Notes: generated by a model not told the origin, from the sequence alone. DNA of 64,000 nucleotides from Flavobacteriales bacterium (GCA_016788295.1 JAEUSY010000061.1:124001-188000), one strand, 5' to 3'. Shown: positions 46,900 to 56,115, counted from the stretch's first letter. Numbers and translations: made by a program.

Positions 46900-48006
46900 A
46901 TGACACTTTGGATACTGTTGGGCCTTCTGATCACGATGGGCGCTGCGCTGTTGTTGTACTTCCAGTTCGCGCCGCGCATCGGTAGCGATCCCGCCGGTGA
47001 ACGGCTCGCGCGTATACAGGCCTCGCCCAACTATCGTGATGGCAAGTTCCAGAACATGGTGGAGACCAACATGGACATGCCTATCGGTACCCTGCTGGGT
47101 GTGATGTGGGAGTTCATCAAGGGCGGTGATGGTCGTGAGCCGAAGGACACCATTCCCGTAGTTGACTTCGATGCCGCCGCTTGGGCCGCCGTACCCGATA
47201 CCGCGATCGCGGTGTGCTGGTTCGGCCACTCGTCGTTACTGATCAAGGTCGATGGCACCACCTTCCTTACGGATCCAGTGTTCGGCGAGCGCGCCAGTAC
47301 CTTCAGCTTCGCTGGCCCCAAGCGGTTCAACTACACCCAGCATATGCGTGTTGATCTGCTGCCACAGGTCGATGTCGTACTCCTTTCGCATGACCACTAC
47401 GATCATCTCGATCACGAGACCGTTCTTCAACTGAAGGACAAACGCTTCATTGCACCGCTGGGAGTGGGTGCGCATCTGGAGCACTGGGGCATACCTGCGG
47501 AGGCCATCACCGAGAATGACCTTTGGGAGAGCGCCGAGGTAGGGTCCGTGAAGCTTACTCTCGCGCCCTCTCGCCATTTCAGTGGACGTGGAATGACCAA
47601 CCGGTTCAGCACGCTTTGGGGTTCGTGGGTGCTCGAAGGCCGCACGAAGAAGGTGTACTTCGGCGCCGACTCCGGCTATTCGCCATCCTTCAAGGATGTG
47701 GGCGAGCGTTTCGGGCCCTTCGATCTGGCGTTGTTGGAATGCGGTGCCTACAACGAGCATTGGTCCAATATCCACATGATGCCAGAAGAGACGGCACAAG
47801 CCGCTGCCGACGTGAAGGCGAAGGTGCTTATGCCCATCCATTGGGGCAAGTTCAGCCTGGCCTTGCACCCTTGGAAGGAGCCTGTTGAGCGCGTGACCTT
47901 GGCCGCAAAGGAACTGGGCATCCCATTGCTAACACCACGCATCGGCCGCATTGTGAACGGGCCGAACATGACACTGAGCGAGCGCTGGTGGGATGCCCTT
48001 CAATGA
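46900..48006 (+). CDS. Metallo-beta-lactamase-fold hydrolase, NAPE-PLD/UlaG-like
   Basis: 368 residues from MTLWILLGLL. An N-terminal transmembrane helix anchors the protein. The metal-binding motif LSHDHYDHLD, the early CWFGHSSLLIK, the LAPSRHFSGRG and the late MPIHWGKFSLALHPW place it with N-acyl-phosphatidylethanolamine phospholipase D-like enzymes. A membrane lipid substrate is plausible but unproven. The terminator just upstream makes it an independent unit. Confidence 0.85.
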   Translation: MTLWILLGLLITMGAALLLYFQFAPRIGSDPAGERLARIQASPNYRDGKFQNMVETNMDMPIGTLLGVMWEFIKGGDGREPKDTIPVVDFDAAAWAAVPDTAIAVCWFGHSSLLIKVDGTTFLTDPVFGERASTFSFAGPKRFNYTQHMRVDLLPQVDVVLLSHDHYDHLDHETVLQLKDKRFIAPLGVGAHLEHWGIPAEAITENDLWESAEVGSVKLTLAPSRHFSGRGMTNRFSTLWGSWVLEGRTKKVYFGADSGYSPSFKDVGERFGPFDLALLECGAYNEHWSNIHMMPEETAQAAADVKAKVLMPIHWGKFSLALHPWKEPVERVTLAAKELGIPLLTPRIGRIVNGPNMTLSERWWDALQ

Positions 48007-48010
48007 ACGC

Positions 48011-48040
48011 AAGAACGCCGCTCCGAGGAGCGGCGTTCTT
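48011..48040. terminator. Bidirectional terminator
   Basis: 13-bp perfect stem AAGAACGCCGCTC/GAGCGGCGTTCTT with a 4-nt loop between convergent genes. Confidence 0.8.
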
Positions 48041-48057
48041 GACGAAGAATGTTCGGT

Positions 48058-48645
48058 TCAGCGAACGATGGACAGGCGCTCGCGTCCGCGAATGATGCCA
48101 GTGGCGTCCATCAGGAGGGCGGTGTAGTTGCCCGTGCGGAGGTGCGACACGCTGATGCGGTCATTGCCGCTCAGTGCTTGACGGAGCGCTTCGCGTCCTT
48201 GGGCATCGATCAATACGATCGACATTTCCGATGCTGCTGCGGTGGTGATCACCAACTCGCTGCTGGTCGGGTTGGGGTAGAGCGCGAATGTCGGCGTGGG
48301 AATGGCCTGTGCGACCCCCGTGTTGGATTCCACAACGATGCGTCCCTTCATACCTGCGCTGGCGTGTGGTACGCACACATAGTAGTACGTGCCAGGTAGG
48401 TCGAGCGTGAGCGTGTGGGTGCCACCATCGAAGTTGAAACCTCCGTTCCAAGTGTTCCCGTTGGCATTCCATGTGGCCTCGGTCACCTCGGTCATGGTGT
48501 GCGCCCCGCCAATGTTCAGAGTGATCGCGGTACCTGCGGTCACAGTGAGCACACTGGGGTTGAATGTGAATCCTTGTGTGCCGATGGATTGGGCATTGAC
48601 GGCGAAGGGAAGTGAAAGGAGCAAGGCAGCGTAGTATCGGGTCAT
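48058..48645 (-). CDS. T9SS-exported cupredoxin (plastocyanin/azurin-like)
   Basis: 195 residues from MTRYYAALLLSL, signal peptide ending VNAQ. The blue-copper ligands are visible: His in GGAHTMTEV, then the YYYVCVPHASAGMKG block with Cys, His and Met. The second half is a T9SS sorting domain (ALYPNPTSSEL...GNYTALLM). It is predicted to be a surface or extracellular electron carrier. Confidence 0.87.
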   Translation of the reverse strand: MTRYYAALLLSLPFAVNAQSIGTQGFTFNPSVLTVTAGTAITLNIGGAHTMTEVTEATWNANGNTWNGGFNFDGGTHTLTLDLPGTYYYVCVPHASAGMKGRIVVESNTGVAQAIPTPTFALYPNPTSSELVITTAAASEMSIVLIDAQGREALRQALSGNDRISVSHLRTGNYTALLMDATGIIRGRERLSIVR

Positions 48646-48723
48646 GGTCAGGTTGATGTTATATGCACAAGACACGAGTTCCGTTGGATCCGTTGCCTGT
48701 GTATCGGTGAACTTGCGGTGGTA

Positions 48724-51700
48724 TCATTTCGTGCCGTAGCGCGGATCTTGCTTCCACGGTAGCTTCTCCACGTGCTCAACGCTCAAGGAGCAGTGTCCGA
48801 ACTCCTCTTCCACCCTGCCCGTCAGCCGGTACACACCACGCCCCCGGAACGGATACTTCGCTTCCACACTGGGGAACTGTGTGCTATCCCAGAAATCACC
48901 GTTCCGATCGATGAAGCTGCCGAAGCTCATGCGTTCACCGGTGCCGGTCCTGGTGGGCTTCACGTGTACCACGTAGCCAAGCATGGAGACGCGCCGGCCG
49001 ATGTGCGTGGGCATGTCGCGGGCAAGGATATGTGGCAAGGCGTTGCCTGTTGTTGTAGTGCGTGTTACGGGTTCTGTCTCCACATCAGCCTTTCCTGCAT
49101 GCTCATTTGCTGATCGTCCGATCATCTGATCCTCTGATCGGCACGCTGCGAGCAGGAATGGATCACATAATGGGAAGCCCAGCAACTCCAATTCATCGTA
49201 GGCATCGCTCAGGTCGAAGTGTTCCAGCGTGGGTAGCTTGGTGGGCGGGGGCTTGGTGACGAAGAGGTCGGGCACGGGGTCGTGCTTGGCGCCGGGGTGC
49301 AGCAGGGTGAGGTCCCACAGCAATTGCGGCTTGGTGCGGCCGGTGAAGCGGAGCGCTCCCACACGGATGAGGATGCGCGCCTGTTCGGGCGACAGGGGCA
49401 CACGCTTCAGCAGGTCGGGCAGGTCGACGAAAGGGCCGTTGCGTTGGCGATCGGTGAGTACAAGTTCCGCGGTGGTGGCTTCGAGCGACTTGATGTTACG
49501 GAGACCGAGGAAGATGCGGGCACCTTGTCGTTGGCTACCGGCTGCTGGCTCGCTCTGCGGGTCAGCAGCCGGTAGCCAGGGGCCAGCAGCATACAACGCA
49601 CACAACTCTTCGCTCCGGTTCACGCACGGCGCTTCCACCACCGCCCCGGCGCGTTTCGCTTCGTGCAGGTAGAATTCGGTGTGGTAGAAGCCGCCGAAGT
49701 TGTTCGCCACGGCCACCATGAACTCCAAGGGGTGATAGGCCTTCAGGTAGAGGCTTTGGTAGCTCTCCACCGCATAACTCGCGCTGTGACCTTTCGCGAA
49801 GCTGTACCCGGCAAAGCTTTCGATCTGCCGCCAGATCTCACTGCTCTCGTGTTCGGGATAACCCTTCGTCTTGCAGTTGCTGAAGAAGCGCTCCTGCACG
49901 CGTTCGAACTCCTTTCGACTGCGGTACTTGCCGCTCATGCCGCGCCGCAGGATGTCGGCCTCGGCCAGCGTGAGCCCCGCATACAGGTGCGCCACCTTGA
50001 TCACGTCCTCCTGGTACACCATCACGCCGTAGGTGTCGGGCATGATCTTCAGCATTGCGGGATGCGCCTGTTTACGCCGTTCGGGATCACGGTGCCGCAG
50101 GATGTATTCCCGCATCATGCCGCTCTGCGATACGCCCGGACGGATGATGCTGCTGGCCGCCACCAGCGTCGGATAGTCCTGCACACCCAGCTTCTTCAGC
50201 AGCATGCGCATGGCCGGGCTCTCCACATAGAAGCAGCCGATGGTATCGCCGGTGCGCAGCAGTTCGTTGATCTTCGGATCGTGCTTGAAGCGTTCGATGG
50301 CGTGGATGTCGATCGCTTCGCGGAATGGAGAATGTGAAGTGGCTGCCTCAGAAGTTCCATTCGAGGTCGCTCTGCATTCTACATTCTTCATTTTACATTT
50401 TTCATTCACGAGCTCCACCGCATCCCGGATATGCCCCAGTCCCCGCTGGCTGAGGATATCGAACTTGTACAGCCCCAGGTCCTCGGCCTCCAGCATGCTG
50501 AACTGCGTGGTGGCGAAGCCCTTCGGCGGCAGGTGCAGCGCGGTGTAGTGGGTGAGGGGCTTCTCGCTGATCAACACGCCGCCCACGTGGATGCTAAGGT
50601 GGTGCGGGTGCTCGTGGAAGTGCCCGGCGTAGCGCAGGATGGTGCGGGCGATGCGGTCGTTGTCGATCACCGCTGTGCCACTGTTCACCGCCCTGGCGTT
50701 CTCGCTGCGGCCGATCCAGCGCGAGCGCGTGGTGTCGCCCTCGGCCAGCGCATCGATCTCGTGCGGCGGCAGCCCGAACACCTTGCCCAGTTCGCGGATC
50801 ACCGCGCGATGCTGGTAGGTGCTGTAGGTCGCCAGCAGCGCAACCCTTCGGTGCGCTCCATACGTGTCGAAGAGGTAGCGCGTCACGTGGTCGCGGTCCT
50901 TCCAACTGAAGTCGAGGTCGAAGTCAGGCGGGCTGCTGCGGCTGGGATTGATGAAGCGCTCGAAGTAGAGATCCAGCTCGATGGGGTCCACATCGGTGAT
51001 GCCGAGGCAGTAGGCCACCAGGCTGTTGGCACCGCTGCCGCGCCCCACATGGAAGAAGCCCTTGTGCTTGGCGAAGCGTACCAGGTCCCAGTTGATGAGG
51101 AAGTAGCTGACGAAATCCTTCTGCGCGATCACGGTGAGTTCGCGCTCCACGCGGTCCACTACCCGTTGCGATGGTGAAGAGAACCGCCGTAACAGCCCGG
51201 CGTGTGTTTCGCGGCGCAGCAGCTCCAGATCGGCGGCTGCGCTTGCACCGGCCCCCGAACCGGTGTCGTTGCTCCAAGTGCGGCGGTTCTTGCTCTTTCC
51301 ATGGGCGAAGTGTACCTCGCACTGCTCCATCAGCCGCCGCGTGTTCCACACCAGTTCGGGCACGTCCGCAAAGACGGTGCACAGCTGTTCCTCGCTCAGG
51401 AAGCGTTGCTCAGGCACTGCGACATGCGATGGCGGAGTGGTGCTCAGCAGCGTATTGGTGTCCACCGCACGCTTCAGGCGGTGCACGTTGAAGTCGCGCT
51501 TGGTGAGTGTGGGATCGCTGCGGAAGGTGGCGGGCGCGAGGGCTACCAAGCGTTCCTTCTGCTTGATCCAGGGGGAGAAGCGCAGGCGGTTCACGTCGCC
51601 GGGCCGGATGCCGATGAACTCGTTGGGACGCAACTGCGCGGGTAGAGGTGATGTGCCGAAGGGATGGATGATGAAGGCCTCGTCCAGTTCGGGTGCGCGC

Positions 51701-52002
51701 TCCGGCAGCTCCACGCCGTCCAGCAGGTGGTCCGTCAGCAGCGAGGCCAGTTGGTGCACCCCGGTGTTGTTCCGCGCGATGCCGATGTACAGCGTGCGCG
51801 GCCCGGCCTTGAACTCGATCCCTGCGAGCGGCCGCACCTTGTACTTCGCCGCCAGCCGGAAGAAGTCGCTCCACCCCGCCGTGCAGTTGATGTCGGTGAG
51901 CGCCACCTGCTGCAGCCCCAGCGCATGCGCCTCCTGCAACACCTGCTCGGGCGAGAGCACGCCGTGGTTGAGGCTGAACCAGCTGTGGGTGTTGATCAAC
52001 AT
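48724..52002 (-). CDS. DNA polymerase III alpha subunit, short DnaE2/ImuC-like form
   Basis: 1092 residues. N-terminal PHP domain (THSWFSLNHGVLSPEQ, ALTDINCTAG). The polymerase core has HVGRGSGANSLVAYCLG and the catalytic aspartates in PPDFDLDFSW. A C-terminal OB-like domain (SMLGYVVHVKPTRTG) ends ...PWKQDPRYG. The size fits the second, mutagenesis-associated DnaE of Bacteroidota better than the replicative one. Three stretches do not fit the family and look like in-frame repeat insertions: residues about 533-561, 803-824 and 952-981. Their neutral placement suggests the enzyme may still work. The usual partners (DinB, LexA-like regulator) are 6-9 kb away. Confidence 0.9.
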   Translation of the reverse strand: MLINTHSWFSLNHGVLSPEQVLQEAHALGLQQVALTDINCTAGWSDFFRLAAKYKVRPLAGIEFKAGPRTLYIGIARNNTGVHQLASLLTDHLLDGVELPERAPELDEAFIIHPFGTSPLPAQLRPNEFIGIRPGDVNRLRFSPWIKQKERLVALAPATFRSDPTLTKRDFNVHRLKRAVDTNTLLSTTPPSHVAVPEQRFLSEEQLCTVFADVPELVWNTRRLMEQCEVHFAHGKSKNRRTWSNDTGSGAGASAAADLELLRRETHAGLLRRFSSPSQRVVDRVERELTVIAQKDFVSYFLINWDLVRFAKHKGFFHVGRGSGANSLVAYCLGITDVDPIELDLYFERFINPSRSSPPDFDLDFSWKDRDHVTRYLFDTYGAHRRVALLATYSTYQHRAVIRELGKVFGLPPHEIDALAEGDTTRSRWIGRSENARAVNSGTAVIDNDRIARTILRYAGHFHEHPHHLSIHVGGVLISEKPLTHYTALHLPPKGFATTQFSMLEAEDLGLYKFDILSQRGLGHIRDAVELVNEKCKMKNVECRATSNGTSEAATSHSPFREAIDIHAIERFKHDPKINELLRTGDTIGCFYVESPAMRMLLKKLGVQDYPTLVAASSIIRPGVSQSGMMREYILRHRDPERRKQAHPAMLKIMPDTYGVMVYQEDVIKVAHLYAGLTLAEADILRRGMSGKYRSRKEFERVQERFFSNCKTKGYPEHESSEIWRQIESFAGYSFAKGHSASYAVESYQSLYLKAYHPLEFMVAVANNFGGFYHTEFYLHEAKRAGAVVEAPCVNRSEELCALYAAGPWLPAADPQSEPAAGSQRQGARIFLGLRNIKSLEATTAELVLTDRQRNGPFVDLPDLLKRVPLSPEQARILIRVGALRFTGRTKPQLLWDLTLLHPGAKHDPVPDLFVTKPPPTKLPTLEHFDLSDAYDELELLGFPLCDPFLLAACRSEDQMIGRSANEHAGKADVETEPVTRTTTTGNALPHILARDMPTHIGRRVSMLGYVVHVKPTRTGTGERMSFGSFIDRNGDFWDSTQFPSVEAKYPFRGRGVYRLTGRVEEEFGHCSLSVEHVEKLPWKQDPRYGTK
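49109..49142. repeat. GATCAG-type low-complexity repeat inside dnaE
   Basis: A degenerate tandem of GATC/TGATC units encodes the SEDQMIGRSANE stretch, which is absent from the expected domain boundary. Confidence 0.55.
49533..49577. repeat. 15-bp inverted repeat inside dnaE
   Basis: Arms GGCTACCGGCTGCTG and CAGCAGCCGGTAGCC are perfect complements around a 15-nt spacer. They encode the odd PWLPAADPQSEPAAGS stretch. Confidence 0.75.
50372..50409. repeat. CATTCTACATTTTTCATTC-type repeat inside dnaE
   Basis: AT-rich array of CATT(C/T) units encoding the NEKCKMKNVECR stretch. A sister copy is at the 5' end of dinB (58841-58876). Confidence 0.75.
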
Positions 52003-52083
52003 CCGTCCGGCCAGATCGACGAAATAAACGGCGATCGGCGGACAGTAATGTAGTCGATCCGGAGGCCCTCGTGAGGGGGGGCG

Positions 52084-52212
52084 CAGCGGCAGCCGACCGT
52101 ATGCGAAGTGTTGGTGCTGCCCGAGCGAGGAGGCCCCGAGGAACTCGGGGACCCCGGAGCCGGTGCAGCACCCACTGAGCCAAGGGCGCTACAGCCCCGG
52201 CTCAAGGCCGGG
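52084..52212 (+). ncRNA. Candidate structured RNA or hairpin repeat, copy A
   Basis: About 129 nt in the gap between dnaE and the next gene. Order: AGCGGCAGCC block; stem GGTGCTGC/GCAGCACC (52113-52120 with 52165-52172); internal-loop blocks AGCGAGGAGG and ACCCCGGAGCC; inner hairpin CCCCGAG/CTCGGGG; then GAGCC, CTACAGC and a final hairpin CCCGGC/GCCGGG. A second copy with different but pairing stems is at 59013-59154. The family is not recognised. The rest of the gap, 52003-52319, holds no gene. Confidence 0.6.
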
Positions 52213-52319
52213 ATGAACTCCGCACCCTACCCCGTGCGTTGGGCCCGTGTGCCGGAAAGGAGACACGCCCTGAACCCCACCACTATACGCATGTACCGCC
52301 CCGCACCGACCTTTACACC

Positions 52320-54347
52320 ATGCGTATCCTCCTCGCCCTTCTTCTGTCGTCCCCTTTCATACTACACGCTCAGCAATGGAACTGGGCCGTCAGTGCCGGT
52401 GACGGCAGCAACGTCGATCAGTGTTATGGCATCGCGACCGATAGCCAGGGCAATGTGTATTGGGCGGGCAGTGTGCGGGGAACATCCCAATTCGGGTGCG
52501 GCACCATCACCACGGGCAGCAACACGGCCGGCGTATTGGCGAAGTACGATGCCGCCGGCAATTGCTTATGGGTACGCAGCGTGCTGGTCACCTTCGACGA
52601 TGCCTTGGCCTACGACATCGCGATCGATGCGGAGGATCGGATCTACATCACCGGCAGCTACAATGGAACGGCTGTTTTCAGTGACAGCATCTCCCTGGCG
52701 TCCTATGTCGGCGATGACATCTTCGTTGCGCGCTACGATGTGGATGGCACCTGCCTTTGGGCGCGCCGTGCGGGCAGCAACTCCAACGATGAAGCACGAG
52801 GCATCGCTGTTTCCTCGGAAGGGGATGTGTTCATCACGGGGTTCGTCGGGGGCTTCACGGTGCGTTTCGATCCGCTCCAGCTCACCAACAACGGCCAGCG
52901 TCAGGTCTTCGTAGCGAGCTACGACAGCACCGGCACGTTGAATTGGGCCAAGCTCAGCACGGGCATCGGGCAAACAAAGTCGAGCCGAGGCATCTCGGTG
53001 GCCGGTGATCGTTTGTTCATCACCGGGCAGTTCAGCTTCGCCATCGGTGAATTCGACGGCCTGCCGATCTCGACTACATCGAACACCGGCAAGGCCTATG
53101 TGCTGGCCTGCGACCTTGATGGCAATGCCCTTTGGGCGAACAGCTATGCCTCCGGTGACCACGAGGGCATGGGCATCACGGCAGACACTTTGGGCAACGT
53201 GTTCATGGTCGGCAGGTTGTGGGGCAGCATGTTCTTGCCCGATGACACCCTCATCTCTGCGAGCAGCAACGATGATCTTATGATCCTGAAGTTCGATGCG
53301 GATGGCAATTACCAATGGGGCAAGAGCACCGGTGCCGCACAACGCGACCTGAGCTGGCGGGCTGCTGCGGATGGATCGGGTAACGTGTACGTGGCCATTC
53401 AGTTCTCGAACACGGTGGACTTCTTCGGTACTTCGCTATCAAGCATCGGCGGCGAGGACATCGCGATCATGAAGATGGATGGCGAAGGCGATGTGGTCTG
53501 GGTTCAAAGGGCAGGAGGCTTTCAGCGCGATGTGCCGCTCTGCATCCATCGGCAAGCCGCTCCACCGCACCAATTGTACTTCGGCGGATATTACTGGGGC
53601 CTGGTCACCTACGGCAGCACCACCATCGACGATGTGTCGAACGGAGATGCGATGATGGTCTCCGCAACGGACACCACCTTCGATGTGAGCACCCATGCAG
53701 CGACCATCTGTCCGGGTGCATGCGATGGTTTGGCACAGGTCTTCACCAACGGCGATGGCCCGTTCAGTTATCTGTGGAGCAACGGCGCCACCACTGCGCA
53801 AGTGAACGGGCTGTGTGCCGGGGAGTATGCCGTGGAGGTGATCGACGCCAACGGGCAGGTCCGATCCAGCATGGTATCGGTTACCGAGCGTTCCGATCCC
53901 GGGTTCACGGTGCAGGTGCAGAACGATTCCCTCTGGGTGCAAGGAGGGGCCTCGTGGCAGTGGTATTTCAATGAGCAGGTGATCGGTGGATCGGACAGTG
54001 CATCCGTAATTGCGGCCTTCACAGGCAATTACTACGCGCAGGTGATCGATGCGGAAGGTTGTGCATGGAGTTCGGACACTGTGCTGGTGGTGCTGAACGT
54101 GGGCATGCCTGAAGAGCAGCACGATCAGGTCCGTATTTACCCCGTGCCGGCGGATGATGAGGTGCAGATACTTGTTGCAGGTCCATTGGAGAGTGTGCAG
54201 GCTGTGGATGCTATGGGGCGTATTGTTCCGCTGGAGCAGATCGCACAAGGGCGTTACAGCGTGGGCGGACTGTCGACCGGAGCCTACGTGTTGCGTCTTT
54301 TCCACGCGGATGGAGGTCTGTCGATCGCGCGTTTGGTGAAGCACTGA
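52320..54347 (+). CDS. T9SS-exported SBBP-type beta-propeller protein with Ig-like domain
   Basis: 675 residues from MRILLALLLSSPF, signal peptide ending LHAQ. Repeated blades of the SBBP type (IATDSQGNVYWAGSV, IAIDAEDRIYITGSY, IAVSSEGDVFITGF, ITADTLGNVFMVGRL) cover about 30-450. A PKD/SprB-like segment (SYLWSNGATTAQVNGLCAG) follows, then a T9SS sorting domain (RIYPVPADDEV...TGAYVLRLF). Probably a surface-exposed binding protein. It is likely transcribed with the related gene at 54424. Confidence 0.83.
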   Translation: MRILLALLLSSPFILHAQQWNWAVSAGDGSNVDQCYGIATDSQGNVYWAGSVRGTSQFGCGTITTGSNTAGVLAKYDAAGNCLWVRSVLVTFDDALAYDIAIDAEDRIYITGSYNGTAVFSDSISLASYVGDDIFVARYDVDGTCLWARRAGSNSNDEARGIAVSSEGDVFITGFVGGFTVRFDPLQLTNNGQRQVFVASYDSTGTLNWAKLSTGIGQTKSSRGISVAGDRLFITGQFSFAIGEFDGLPISTTSNTGKAYVLACDLDGNALWANSYASGDHEGMGITADTLGNVFMVGRLWGSMFLPDDTLISASSNDDLMILKFDADGNYQWGKSTGAAQRDLSWRAAADGSGNVYVAIQFSNTVDFFGTSLSSIGGEDIAIMKMDGEGDVVWVQRAGGFQRDVPLCIHRQAAPPHQLYFGGYYWGLVTYGSTTIDDVSNGDAMMVSATDTTFDVSTHAATICPGACDGLAQVFTNGDGPFSYLWSNGATTAQVNGLCAGEYAVEVIDANGQVRSSMVSVTERSDPGFTVQVQNDSLWVQGGASWQWYFNEQVIGGSDSASVIAAFTGNYYAQVIDAEGCAWSSDTVLVVLNVGMPEEQHDQVRIYPVPADDEVQILVAGPLESVQAVDAMGRIVPLEQIAQGRYSVGGLSTGAYVLRLFHADGGLSIARLVKH

Positions 54348-54423
54348 GGTCTTGGGACCGTCCGTTGAGCCTGGCGAGCAGCGTTGCGGTCATGGGCCGT
54401 GTCATGAGGTAAGAACCACCTCC

Positions 54424-56025
54424 ATGCGCTCCATCATCACGCTGTTCATAGCATTTGCTCCCGCTTTCCTTTTTGCCCAAGAGGTCTCTTGGCTCACCGC
54501 TTCGCCGGTGGAGTATTCCATGAACCCCGGCATGCCTCGGCACACTGTTGCTTCTGCGCCCGGGCATTTGGTGGCCGCGCGCATGGTGGATGTACACTTC
54601 ATCTATGGCCTCACGCCCTACGGCGCTGTGGCCCTCGATGCGCTGGATCCCGCCACCGGTGGCAGCCTGCTCTCGTGCCTGCTGCTCGATTCGGTCTTTG
54701 TCAGTGCGGCCGTGGTGGATCCCGCAGGCATTGCCTATTTCGCCGGTCGCTTCATGGGCGATGTGCTTGAGGTATGTGATGGCTCACAGTTGGCCGGCAT
54801 CGACGGTGGTCTCTTCACACAGAACCAGTTCCTGCTCGCTTGGGATCTGGCGAACGGTTCAGCCTTGTGGATGCGCAACCTCTCTGCCAGCTATCCGCAA
54901 GGCGACGATGTGCCTTCCATCGCCATCGACCCCGAAGGGCATCCATGGTACATCATGCAGGATTTTCTTGATGGCCGTGTGGTGCGCGTGGATGACGCTG
55001 GCAATGACGTGGAGGTTCGCGGGATCAGCGGCATTCGCCGTTTCGGTACCATCAGCTTCGATGCATGGGGCGGGCTTTACGTGAGCGGGTCCTGTGAGAA
55101 CGGCATGCTCTCCTTTGGCGGACAAGGGTTCCCCGTGAGCAGCACCGAGGGCTACAACATGTTCGTGTTGCGTTACAGGCCCGGTGGTTCGGCCGGTTTC
55201 GTGCAGTTCGGGAATGACGTCACCTTCACCAACCCCGCCGTGGTGGCCACCAGCGATGGGCATGCCTACTTGTCCGGGGCCCTGCACCTGGACGGGGAGG
55301 TATGGCCGGGCCTGCAGTTCGATGGCACCAATTGGGGCGCTGACATCTTCGTTGTGAAGCTCGATAGTACGGGTCAGTTCCTGTGGGGGCGCGAGGGCCA
55401 TCCCGCCGATGTCGGCATCACGGGCGATATCATGCAGGCCAGTGGTCCGGGGATCGCTGTGGATGCTGCGGACAACGTATACCTCACGGGCGCCAATCGC
55501 GGTGTGGTGGATTGGGGTAATGGCGTGCAGTGCACGGGCGTGATCCCCGGACGAAGCCTGTCCGTGGTGGCTTTTGCTCCGGATGGAACACCGCAATGGG
55601 CGTTGAGCAGCGCGCCTTCCTCTTGGCACGTGGAGGCACAGGCCATTGCCACCACAGCGGAACCGGGTGTGGTACACTTCATCGCTCACGTGGCCGATCC
55701 CTTCACCATGGGTCCCTACACCGTAGGTGCAGAGGGTCAGCAATCGGTTGTGGTGGGCCGGATCACCGAGGTGACCACCGGGCTGGAGGTCGTGATGGGT
55801 TCATCGGGGCTGCAGAGTTGGCCGAACCCGGCAACGGACGTGCTGTTCGTGGAATGGCCCGGCAGTGCCGTGGTGAGCGGAGGTCTGTTGAACGCCGCAG
55901 GTCAGCAGGTGAAGCACCTCACCTTGGTGCCCGGTCGGAACGTGCTGGAACTGGGAGGACTGACCGCCGGACTGTACCTGTTGCGCCTGGCGGACGGAAG
56001 CACGGTGCGCGTTGTGGTGGAGTAG
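54424..56025 (+). CDS. T9SS-exported SBBP-like beta-propeller protein
   Basis: 533 residues from MRSIITLFIAFAP, signal peptide ending LFAQ. Blade-like repeats (IAIDPEGHPWYI, ISFDAWGGLYVSG, VVATSDGHAYLSGAL, IAVDAADNVYLTGAN) are weaker than in the preceding gene. It ends in a T9SS sorting domain (SWPNPATDVLFVEW...GLYLLRLADG). Same strand and 76 bases after the previous gene; the two are probably related by duplication and divergence. Confidence 0.8.
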   Translation: MRSIITLFIAFAPAFLFAQEVSWLTASPVEYSMNPGMPRHTVASAPGHLVAARMVDVHFIYGLTPYGAVALDALDPATGGSLLSCLLLDSVFVSAAVVDPAGIAYFAGRFMGDVLEVCDGSQLAGIDGGLFTQNQFLLAWDLANGSALWMRNLSASYPQGDDVPSIAIDPEGHPWYIMQDFLDGRVVRVDDAGNDVEVRGISGIRRFGTISFDAWGGLYVSGSCENGMLSFGGQGFPVSSTEGYNMFVLRYRPGGSAGFVQFGNDVTFTNPAVVATSDGHAYLSGALHLDGEVWPGLQFDGTNWGADIFVVKLDSTGQFLWGREGHPADVGITGDIMQASGPGIAVDAADNVYLTGANRGVVDWGNGVQCTGVIPGRSLSVVAFAPDGTPQWALSSAPSSWHVEAQAIATTAEPGVVHFIAHVADPFTMGPYTVGAEGQQSVVVGRITEVTTGLEVVMGSSGLQSWPNPATDVLFVEWPGSAVVSGGLLNAAGQQVKHLTLVPGRNVLELGGLTAGLYLLRLADGSTVRVVVE

Positions 56026-56063
56026 GGGGCGAGCCATTATTCTTCCCCGAAGAAGTCGCTCGG

Positions 56064-56090
56064 CGCTCGCCGAAGCTTCGGCGAAGGCGA
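56064..56090. repeat. CGCCGAAGCTTCGGCG palindrome, rnpB-type repeat family
   Basis: Perfect 16-nt palindrome at 56068-56083, extended by GAAGGCGAG. It lies between two convergent genes and belongs with the copies at 27870, 59299 and 59963. Confidence 0.6.
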
Positions 56091-56115
56091 GGTCGATCGG
56101 TTTACCCGAGATCGC

